From positions 1 through 12,060 of the forward strand of contig JASHOI010000339.1 in the NCBI GenBank assembly GCA_030041195.1: a stretch of 12,060 nt of DNA. Direction: 5' to 3'. Source of the stretch: Streptosporangiaceae bacterium. GTDB taxonomy: Bacteria; Actinomycetota; Actinomycetes; Streptosporangiales; Streptosporangiaceae. This document shows, one piece after another, positions 6,818 to 12,060 of the stretch. The position numbers were made by a program, and so were the translations under genes. Within the stretch, counting starts at the first letter, position 1, and each line of letters starts with the position of its first letter. A model generated the notes under the pieces. It saw only the letters and a list, made by a program, of their open reading frames with translations. It was not told where the DNA came from and ran no database searches.

Positions 6818-7198
6818 ATGGCACGCCTCGTCGGCGTCGACCTCCCGCGTGACAAGCGGCTCGAGGTCGCCCTTACCTACGTTTACGGAATCGGCCGCAC
6901 CCGCGCCCTCGAGACCCTGCAGGCGACCGAGATGAGCGGCGACACCAGGGTCCACGACCTCAGCGACGACCAGCTCGTCAGGCTCAGGGACTGGATCGAC
7001 GCCAACTACAAGGTCGAAGGTGACCTGCGCCGCGAGGTGCAGGCCGACATTCGCCGCAAGGTGGAGATCGGGTGCTATCAGGGCATCCGGCACCGCCGCG
7101 GGCTGCCCGTGCACGGCCAGCGCACGCAGACCAACGCCCGCACCAGGAAGGGCAAGAAGAAGACCGTGGCCGGCAAGAAGAAGGCCGGCAAGAAGTAG
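6818..7198 (+). CDS. rpsM: 30S ribosomal protein S13
   Basis: S13 sits in the small-subunit head, contacts the P-site tRNA and forms an intersubunit bridge. The 126-residue product starts [20 protein letters not shown], with [10 protein letters not shown] (21-30) in the helix-two-turns-helix region. The C-terminal signature is [20 protein letters not shown] (91-110), followed by a lysine-rich tail reaching into the P site. ATG 6818 is chosen because MARL is the conserved start; a GTG at 6728 in frame would add 30 unrelated residues. AAGGAG at 6800-6805 lies 12 bases upstream, rather far. It opens the alpha cluster after a 228-base spacer. Confidence 0.97.
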   Translation: MARLVGVDLPRDKRLEVALTYVYGIGRTRALETLQATEMSGDTRVHDLSDDQLVRLRDWIDANYKVEGDLRREVQADIRRKVEIGCYQGIRHRRGLPVHGQRTQTNARTRKGKKKTVAGKKKAGKK

Positions 7199-7242
7199 TC
7201 CGCGCACAGCGGTCCGATCACCTCAGGAGCTGAAGGAACAGG

Positions 7243-7644
7243 ATGCCTCCGAAGAGCCGCACCGGCGTGAAGAAGGTGCGCCGCAAAGAGCGGAAGAACA
7301 TCGCTCACGGGCACGCCCATATCAAGAGCACGTTCAACAACACGATCGTCTCGATCACCGACCCCGGCGGGAGCGTCATTTCCTGGGCCTCGTCCGGCCA
7401 GGTCGGATTCAAGGGCTCGCGCAAGTCGACGCCGTTCGCCGCGCAGATGGCGGCCGAGGCAGCCGCCCGCCGCGCGATGGAGCACGGCATGCGCAAGGTC
7501 GACGTGTTCGTGAAGGGCCCTGGCTCGGGCCGGGAGACCGCGATCCGGTCGCTGCAGGCGACCGGCCTCGAGGTCGGCTCGATCCAGGACGTGACCCCGG
7601 TTCCGCACAATGGCTGCCGCCCGCCCAAGCGGCGCCGGGTCTGA
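7243..7644 (+). CDS. rpsK: 30S ribosomal protein S11
   Basis: S11 lies in the platform of the small subunit near the mRNA exit and the E site. It has 133 residues. The basic N-terminus is [20 protein letters not shown], then [20 protein letters not shown] (25-44), [19 protein letters not shown] and the C-terminal [33 protein letters not shown] signature. AAGGA at 7233-7237 gives a five-base spacing to ATG 7243. It lies 44 bases after rpsM and 11 before rpsD, consistent with one transcript. Confidence 0.97.
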   Translation: MPPKSRTGVKKVRRKERKNIAHGHAHIKSTFNNTIVSITDPGGSVISWASSGQVGFKGSRKSTPFAAQMAAEAAARRAMEHGMRKVDVFVKGPGSGRETAIRSLQATGLEVGSIQDVTPVPHNGCRPPKRRRV

Positions 7645-7655
7645 GGGAGCAAGCG

Positions 7656-8288
7656 ATGGCTCGATACACCGGTCCGGACTGCAAGCGCTGCCGCCGCGAG
7701 AAGACCAAGCTGTTCCTCAAGGGCGCCAAGTGCGACTCGCCCAAGTGCCCGATCGAGATCCGGCCCTACCCGCCGGGTGAGCACGGCAGGATCCGGGCCC
7801 GCGAGAACAACGACTACCTGATCCAGATCCGGGAGACGCAGAAGGCCAAGCGCATCTACGGGATCCTGGAGAAGCAGTTCCACAACTACTACGAGGAGGC
7901 AGCGCGCACTCGCGGTCGCACCGGCGAGACCATGCTGCAGATCCTCGAGAGCCGCCTGGACAACGTGGTCTACCGGGCCGGCTTCGCGAAGAGCCGGGAC
8001 ATGGCCCGGCAGCTCGTCGGCCACGGCCACGTGCGGGTCAACGGCCGCAAGGTGAACATCCCCTCCTACCGGGTCCGCGAGAGCGACATCGTCGAGATCG
8101 CGGAGAAGTCCCGCGAGCTGACCCCGTTCGTGGTGGCGCGCGCCGAGGCCGGCGAGCGCACGGTGCCGGCGTGGCTCGAGGTGATCCCGGACAAGATGCG
8201 GATTCTGGTGCACTCGCTCCCGGCCCGGGCACAGATCGACACCCTGGTCCAGGAGCAGCTGATCGTCGAGTACTACTCGAAGCAGTAA
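7656..8288 (+). CDS. rpsD: 30S ribosomal protein S4, zinc-binding type
   Basis: S4 is a primary 16S rRNA-binding protein that nucleates small-subunit assembly; in enteric bacteria it also represses the alpha operon. The start ATG 7656 (GGGAG at 7645-7649) gives 210 residues. The N-terminus has four cysteines, C9-x2-C12-x13-C26-x4-C31, the zinc-finger arrangement of Thermus-type S4, followed by RPYPPGEHGR. The S4 RNA-binding domain runs about 99-165 (SRLDNVVYRAGFAKSRDMARQ, then GHVRVNGRKVNIPSY). Many actinobacteria, including Mycobacterium, carry a cysteine-free S4, so the zinc form inside the alpha cluster is a lineage clue. Two hairpins follow before rpoA. Confidence 0.97.
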   Translation: MARYTGPDCKRCRREKTKLFLKGAKCDSPKCPIEIRPYPPGEHGRIRARENNDYLIQIRETQKAKRIYGILEKQFHNYYEEAARTRGRTGETMLQILESRLDNVVYRAGFAKSRDMARQLVGHGHVRVNGRKVNIPSYRVRESDIVEIAEKSRELTPFVVARAEAGERTVPAWLEVIPDKMRILVHSLPARAQIDTLVQEQLIVEYYSKQ

Positions 8289-8296
8289 GGCAGTAC

Positions 8297-8349
8297 CGGC
8301 CGGCCGCACCGGAGTGGCCGGCCGTGGCAGGTAGCGGCCGGCTGGCCGC
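8297..8349 (+). other. Tandem hairpins between rpsD and rpoA
   Basis: Hairpin one: CGGCCGGCC (8297-8305) plus AC (8308-8309) pairs with GT and GGCCGGCCG (8314-8324) around a CGGA loop, with a two-base bulge. Hairpin two: GCGGCC (8334-8339) pairs with GGCCGC (8344-8349) around GGCT. They fill the first half of the 110-base gap; no T-run follows either. Partial termination or differential mRNA stability between S4 and RNA polymerase alpha is a reasonable guess. Confidence 0.5.
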
Positions 8350-8398
8350 CAGCAGAGTCGCGATAGTCATATAGCGGGCATCGCGGAAAGGAACGACC

Positions 8399-9415
8399 AT
8401 GCTCATCGCCCAGCGCCCCAGCCTCACCGAGGACCAGGTCAACGAGTTCCGGTCCCGGTTCACCATCGAGCCGCTCGAGCCGGGATTCGGCTACACGATC
8501 GGCAACTCGGTCCGCCGTACGCTGCTCTCATCGATCCCCGGTGCCGCGATCACCAGCATCAGGATCGAGGGCGTGCTGCACGAGTTCTCCACCGTCCCCG
8601 GGGTCATCGAGGACGTCACCGACATCATCCTGAACCTCAAGGAACTCGTCGTCTCATCCGAGCACGACGAGCCGGTCCCGATGTACCTGCGCAAGCAGGG
8701 CCCGGGCGAGGTCACGGCCGCCGACATCGCGCCGCCCGCCGGCGTCGAGGTGCACAACCCCGAGCTGCACATCGCGACGCTGAACAGCAAGGGCAAGCTG
8801 GAGATGGAGCTGACCGTGGAGCGCGGCCGCGGCTACGTGTCCGCCGCCCAGAACAAGCAGCCAGGTCAGGAGATCGGCCGGATCCCGATCGACTCGATCT
8901 ACTCGCCGGTGATGCGGGTCACCTACAAGGTCGAGGCCACCCGGGTCGAGCAGCGCACCGACTTCGACAAGCTGATCCTGGACGTGGAGACCAAGCCGTC
9001 GATGCGCCCCCGCGACGCGGTCGCCAGCGCCGGCAAGACCCTGGTCGAGCTGTTCGGGCTGGCCCGCGAGCTGAACGTGGACGCCGAGGGCATCGACATC
9101 GGCCCGTCGCCGACGGACGCCGCGCTCGCCGCCGACCTCGCGCTGCCGATCGAGGAGCTGAACCTGACCGTCCGCTCCTACAACTGCCTCAAGCGCGAGG
9201 GCATCCACACCGTGGGCGAGCTCGTCGCCCGCAGCGAGCAGGACCTGCTGGACATCCGCAACTTCGGCGCGAAGTCGATCGAGGAGGTCAAGCAGAAGCT
9301 GATCGACATGGGCCTCGCGCTGAAGGACTCCCCGCCCGGCTTCGACCCGGGGACCGCGGCGGACAGCTACGGGGCCGACGACGACCAGGACTACGTCGAG
9401 ACCGAGCAGTACTGA
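8399..9415 (+). CDS. rpoA: DNA-directed RNA polymerase subunit alpha
   Basis: The alpha subunit dimerises to start RNA polymerase assembly and contacts promoter UP elements and activators through its C-terminal domain. The product has 338 residues. The N-terminal domain (about 1-235) includes [29 protein letters not shown] (25-53) and [14 protein letters not shown] linker rich in Asp and Ala precedes the C-terminal domain (about 248-312): [21 protein letters not shown], then [17 protein letters not shown]259 corresponds to E. coli R265, the DNA-contact arginine. An acidic tail ends the protein. AAAGGAA at 8387-8393 supports ATG 8399, and the segment 8362-8375 just upstream is unusually AT-rich for this window. 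Confidence 0.98.
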   Translation: MLIAQRPSLTEDQVNEFRSRFTIEPLEPGFGYTIGNSVRRTLLSSIPGAAITSIRIEGVLHEFSTVPGVIEDVTDIILNLKELVVSSEHDEPVPMYLRKQGPGEVTAADIAPPAGVEVHNPELHIATLNSKGKLEMELTVERGRGYVSAAQNKQPGQEIGRIPIDSIYSPVMRVTYKVEATRVEQRTDFDKLILDVETKPSMRPRDAVASAGKTLVELFGLARELNVDAEGIDIGPSPTDAALAADLALPIEELNLTVRSYNCLKREGIHTVGELVARSEQDLLDIRNFGAKSIEEVKQKLIDMGLALKDSPPGFDPGTAADSYGADDDQDYVETEQY

Positions 9416-9448
9416 CGCCTTTCCGGTACCGAACAGGAGAACGTTCCG

Positions 9449-10081
9449 ATGCCCACGCCCACCAAGGGCCGCCGGCTGGGCGGCAGCCCCGCCCACCAGC
9501 GGCACATGATGGCGAACCTTGCCACCGCGCTGTTCGAGCACGGCAGGATCACCACGACCGAGGCAAGGGCACGCAGGCTGCGGCCGGTTGCCGAGCGCCT
9601 GATCACGTTCGCCAAGCGCGGTGACCTGCACGCGAGGCGCAAGGTGCTGACCACGGTCACCGACCGGGACGTGGTGCACATGCTGTTCTCGGAGATCGGG
9701 CCGAGGTTCGAGACCCGCGAGGGCGGCTACACCCGGATCACGAAGATCGGCCCGCGCAAGGGCGACAACGCGCCAATGGCCGTGATCGAGCTCCTCCCCG
9801 AGGAGACCGAGGCCAGGCCGCAGCAACGGCGCCGCCGCGCCCGCCGCGCCCAGCCGGCGGCACGCCCGTCCGCAGTGGCCGAGGCCGCCCCGGCCGAGAC
9901 CGAGGCCGAGGACGAGGAGCCGGAACGCGGCGCCGCCGCCGACTCGGCCGAGGCGCCAGCTGGCGACGTCGAGGACGAGCCGGCCGACGAGGCCGAGAGC
10001 GACGAAGAGGACGAGTCGGACGAGGACGACTCCGACCAAAGCGACTCCGAAGAGGACGACGAGCCGGAGGACAGCCAGTAG
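9449..10081 (+). CDS. rplQ: 50S ribosomal protein L17 with long acidic tail
   Basis: L17 binds 23S rRNA near the tunnel exit. Residues 1-118 are a normal L17: [40 protein letters not shown] and [19 protein letters not shown]. Beyond that the protein continues to 210 residues. A basic stretch (about 125-140, [14 protein letters not shown]) is followed by a low-complexity acidic tail, with 33 of residues 151-210 being Asp or Glu. Acidic tails are known in actinobacterial L17 but are usually shorter. AGGAG at 9435-9439 precedes ATG 9449 by nine bases. It lies 33 bases after rpoA. Confidence 0.96.
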   Translation: MPTPTKGRRLGGSPAHQRHMMANLATALFEHGRITTTEARARRLRPVAERLITFAKRGDLHARRKVLTTVTDRDVVHMLFSEIGPRFETREGGYTRITKIGPRKGDNAPMAVIELLPEETEARPQQRRRRARRAQPAARPSAVAEAAPAETEAEDEEPERGAAADSAEAPAGDVEDEPADEAESDEEDESDEDDSDQSDSEEDDEPEDSQ

Positions 10082-10094
10082 GCCGGTCACGGCC

Positions 10095-10964
10095 CTGAGC
10101 GGCACGCTGGCGCCCGCGGGTCCCGAGGCCGGTGGCTCCGGGACCCGGCTCCGGCTCGACCTGTCCTACGACGGCTCAGCCTTTCACGGCTGGAGCCGCC
10201 AGCCGGGTCTGCGCACCGTGCAGGAGGTTGTGCAGCAGGCCCTCGGCCGGGTACTGGCGCTGCCCGTCCCCCCGGAGCTGACCGTGGCTGGCCGCACCGA
10301 CGCCGGGGTGCACGCGCGCGGCCAGGTCGCCCACGCCGATGTGCCGGACGAAAGCTGGCAAGCGGCGGCCCGGACCCCGGTCGCGCACAGGCTGGCCCGG
10401 GCGCTGCCGCCCGACGTCAGGATCCGGGCCATTTCCGCCGCCCCGCCCGGGTTCGACGCCAGGTTCTCGGCGCTGTGGCGGCGCTATTCCTACCGGGTCT
10501 GCGACGACCCGGCCAGCGCGGATCCGCTGCGCCGCCACGACACGCTCTGGTACCCCCGGCCGGTTGACCTCGACCGCATGAACGCGGCCACCCCCGCCCT
10601 GATCGGCGAGCATGACTTCGCCGCGTTCTGCAGGCGCCGGGAGGGCGCGACCACGGTGCGGGAACTCCTGCGGCTGGAGTGGGCCACACCAGAGCCGGGG
10701 CTCGTGGTGGCCACGGTGGCCGCCGACGCGTTCTGCCACAACATGGTGCGCGCCCTCGTCGGCGCCATCCTCGCAGTCGGCGACGGCCGCCGGGAACCGG
10801 GCTGGCCCGCCGAGATCCTGGCCGCCAGACAACGCGACCCGGCGGTCATGGTCGTCCCACCGCACGCCCTCTGCCTGGAGGAAGTCGCCTACCCCCCGGC
10901 CCCCGCCCTGGCGACCCGCGCCCAAGCCACCCGCCGCCTCCGCCCGCCACCCCCGACTCGGTAA
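10095..10964 (+). CDS. truA: tRNA pseudouridine(38-40) synthase TruA; start codon uncertain
   Basis: TruA converts uridines 38-40 of the tRNA anticodon arm to pseudouridine. The conserved N-terminal strand RLRLDLSYDGSAFHGWSRQP begins at 10146. The catalytic aspartate lies in AGRTDAGVHARGQ (D69 with the start given), and FDARFSALWRRYSYRV, EHDFAAFCRRREGATTVREL and FCHNMVRALVGAIL complete the family pattern. No ATG, GTG or TTG occurs in frame upstream of the YDG motif. The first GTG, at 10218, would delete that strand. I place the start at CTG 10095 (289 residues), with CTG 10107 as an alternative; neither has a good Shine-Dalgarno, so coupling to rplQ, 13 bases upstream, or a sequence error is possible. 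The C-terminus is Pro/Arg-rich. Confidence 0.85.
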   Translation: MSGTLAPAGPEAGGSGTRLRLDLSYDGSAFHGWSRQPGLRTVQEVVQQALGRVLALPVPPELTVAGRTDAGVHARGQVAHADVPDESWQAAARTPVAHRLARALPPDVRIRAISAAPPGFDARFSALWRRYSYRVCDDPASADPLRRHDTLWYPRPVDLDRMNAATPALIGEHDFAAFCRRREGATTVRELLRLEWATPEPGLVVATVAADAFCHNMVRALVGAILAVGDGRREPGWPAEILAARQRDPAVMVVPPHALCLEEVAYPPAPALATRAQATRRLRPPPPTR

Positions 10965-11119
10965 CCCCACCCGCATGCCGCCGCGTGCCCGCCGCCCCCG
11001 CTCGGCCATGATCATCGCTACTTTTCACTGGTTCGGTGAGTGCATTTCGGGTATATCGGGCGTGATCATGACACAAACACGTGAGAAGTTGCGGCGATCG
11101 GTCACCTACGATCGGAACC
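10965..11119 (+). other. 155-bp spacer between truA and the HAD gene, with AT-rich island
   Basis: After a C-rich stretch, 11007-11090 is clearly richer in A and T than its surroundings. It is bracketed by the inverted pair CATGATCA (11007-11014) and TGATCATG (11063-11070). A TATATC at 11052-11057 is -10-like but has no convincing -35. No terminator is evident for the truA end. Confidence 0.4.
11107..11112 (+). promoter_or_regulatory. -10-like TACGAT seven bases before a GTG start
   Basis: TACGAT fits TANNNT and is followed by exactly seven bases and GTG 11120, which would place the transcription start on the start codon. No -35 with normal spacing is visible. This is the layout of leaderless actinobacterial genes. 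Confidence 0.4.
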
Positions 11120-11863
11120 GTGCCAGATGACGCCTCCCCTGGCGGTTCGGCCGCCACACCAGCCGATTCCACCGCCACACCAGCCGGTTCAGCCGCCACA
11201 CCGGCCGGATCGCCCGGTATTCGCGGGGTGATCATCGACTGGGGCGGGGTTGTGACCGGCCCGCTGCTCGACACCATCGACGCCTGGATCCGCGCCGAGC
11301 AGATCGACCGGGACAGCTACACCGCGGTCATGCGGTCCTGGGTCTCGGCCGCATACGGCGACGCAGTGGCCGACAACCCGGTCCACGCGCTGGAGCGCGG
11401 GGAGTGCACGAACGAGGAGTTCGAGGCGGCTCTGGCGGCGCAGCTCAGCCACGCCGACGGGCGCCCCGTCGTGCCGGATGGCCTGCTGGCCAGGATGTTC
11501 GCGGCTGGGACGGTGCAGAACGCGATGCTCGACCTGATCCGCGAGCTGCGGCGGGCCGGGCTGCGCACCGCGCTGCTGTCCAACTCGTGGGGCAACGACG
11601 ACTATCCGCGGCATTTGTTCCCCGAGCTGTTCGACGTCGTCGTGATCTCCGCCGAGGTCGGCATGCGCAAGCCGGAGGAGCGGATCTTCCGGCACACCGC
11701 GGCGCTGCTGGGCCTCGAACCCGAAGAGTGCGTGTTCATCGACGACGTCGCGGCCAACATCGCCGCGGCCGAGGCCATCGGCCTGATCGGCGTGCACCAC
11801 CGCGAGCCGGGCCCGACCGCCGTCCGGCTGACCGAACTGCTCGGCGTGCCGCTCGGCGGCTGA
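11120..11863 (+). CDS. HAD-superfamily hydrolase (subfamily IA-like phosphatase)
   Basis: Probable cytosolic phosphatase of unknown substrate. From GTG 11120 it has 247 residues. An Ala/Thr/Pro-rich N-terminus (about 9-33) consists of three seven-residue repeats. The HAD core follows: motif I VIIDWGGVVT with the nucleophile D40, a helical cap (about 50-130), motif II LLSNSW (S154), motif III GMRKPEERIF (K184) and motif IV CVFIDD (D208, D209). The second motif I aspartate is replaced by G42, as in the DxGG/DxGN branch that includes YihX-type sugar phosphatases and ACAD10-like N-domains. Activity is therefore likely but the substrate is not deducible. An upstream GTG at 11081 would add 13 unconvincing residues. 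Gene-context links are weak. Confidence 0.85.
   Translation: MPDDASPGGSAATPADSTATPAGSAATPAGSPGIRGVIIDWGGVVTGPLLDTIDAWIRAEQIDRDSYTAVMRSWVSAAYGDAVADNPVHALERGECTNEEFEAALAAQLSHADGRPVVPDGLLARMFAAGTVQNAMLDLIRELRRAGLRTALLSNSWGNDDYPRHLFPELFDVVVISAEVGMRKPEERIFRHTAALLGLEPEECVFIDDVAANIAAAEAIGLIGVHHREPGPTAVRLTELLGVPLGG
11144..11206 (+). repeat. Three tandem 21-bp repeats in the HAD gene 5' end
   Basis: Units at 11144-11164, 11165-11185 and 11186-11206 share the core CCGCCACACC and encode GSAATPA, DSTATPA and GSAATPA in frame. The unit length is a multiple of three, so copy-number change would keep the frame. Confidence 0.8.
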
Positions 11864-11877
11864 CCGGGGCCGCGCTC

Positions 11878-11883
11878 TACGCT
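11878..11883 (+). promoter_or_regulatory. -10-like TACGCT seven bases before the Vsr-like GTG start
   Basis: TACGCT is followed by seven bases and GTG 11891, the same arrangement as at 11107-11122. It overlaps the short 27-base gap after the HAD gene and suggests a separate leaderless transcript. Confidence 0.4.
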
Positions 11884-11890
11884 GAGGCCC

Positions 11891-12060
11891 GTGGCCGAGT
11901 ACCCGCACCCGTCCAGCGAGGGACGGGCAGCCAACATGCGCGCGATCCGGCGCACGGACACCAAGCCCGAGATCGCGCTGCGCCAGGCCCTGCACCGCCA
12001 GGGGTACCGGTTCCGCAAGGACCACCGGCTCGACCTGGCCGACGGCAAGCGGGTCAGGCC
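11891..12060 (+). CDS. Very short patch repair (Vsr-like) endonuclease, 3'-truncated by window edge
   Basis: Vsr enzymes nick next to T:G mismatches that arise when 5-methylcytosine deaminates in a methylated site. The 56 codons visible, from GTG 11891 to the window edge, read SSEGRAANMRAIRRTDTKPE (8-27), EIALRQALHRQGYRFRKDHR (27-46) and LADGKRVR. The NMRAI-x-x-x-DT-x-x-E segment and the following helix match the Vsr family N-terminus, where NMRAI precedes the nuclease core. The catalytic RPD motif and zinc ligands should begin right at the edge, so integrity cannot be judged. No cytosine methyltransferase is in the window. Start by homology and by the leaderless -10 spacing. Confidence 0.8.
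   Translation, partial: MAEYPHPSSEGRAANMRAIRRTDTKPEIALRQALHRQGYRFRKDHRLDLADGKRVR

Noticed and set aside
6534..6935. Open frame translating the CAG-rich tract
   Set aside because: It overlaps rpmJ and rpsM in other frames, is low-complexity, and has no ribosome site.
7020..7655. Upstream extension of the rpsD frame across rpsM and rpsK
   Set aside because: It overlaps rpsK in another frame; S4 starts at the conserved MARYTGP at 7656 with its own Shine-Dalgarno.
8654..10105. Long minus-strand open frame over rpoA and rplQ
   Set aside because: It is antisense to two certain genes; high third-position GC keeps such frames open, and the translation is low-complexity Leu/Val/Arg/Gly with no family pattern.

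Overview
The window is a stretch of a high-GC Gram-positive (actinobacterial) chromosome. It carries most of the spc and alpha ribosomal-protein clusters. The evidence is roughly 70% GC coding DNA with strong G/C third-position bias, the gene order, an L17 with a long acidic tail, a SecY beginning MLTAF, a DUF1707 protein, and a cysteine-containing S4 encoded inside the alpha cluster. Frankiales- or Streptosporangiales-like lineages fit better than Streptomyces or Mycobacterium, but this is inference and the genus cannot be read from the sequence.

Layout, all genes on the + strand. (1) 2-2282: end of the spc cluster, with rplF (5' end cut off by the window), rplR, rpsE, rpmD and rplO; short gaps and an ATGA overlap indicate one mRNA. 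(2) 2283-2476: a break holding a strong GC hairpin, a TAGACT -10-like element and a 12-codon upstream ORF that overlaps the secY start. (3) 2477-5892: secY, adk, map and a two-TM DUF1707 protein, with one-base stop/start overlaps at secY/adk and map/DUF1707. (4) 5893-6237: a 345-bp non-coding region with a plausible promoter and a leader able to form several RNA hairpins. (5) 6238-6589: infA and the 37-codon rpmJ. (6) 6590-6817: a spacer with an 81-nt T-free CAG-rich tract and a perfect 30-bp palindrome. (7) 6818-10964: rpsM, rpsK, rpsD, rpoA, rplQ and truA, with two hairpins in tandem between rpsD and rpoA. (8) 10965-12060: a less AT-poor spacer, a HAD-family hydrolase, and the 5' part of a Vsr-like mismatch endonuclease. 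The last two genes look leaderless (TACGNT, seven bases, GTG).

Functionally the block couples ribosome assembly (L6, L18, S5, L30, L15, L36, S13, S11, S4, L17), translation initiation (IF1), N-terminal methionine removal (Map), membrane insertion (SecY), adenylate balance (Adk), transcription (RNA polymerase alpha) and tRNA pseudouridylation (TruA).

I see no obvious new multi-gene system. The protein content is mostly housekeeping. The points worth a second look are in the non-coding parts: the infA leader structure, the rpmJ-rpsM spacer, the secY upstream ORF, the absence of a normal start codon for truA, and the leaderless pair at the right end. No tRNA, rRNA, CRISPR, transposase or attachment site was seen.
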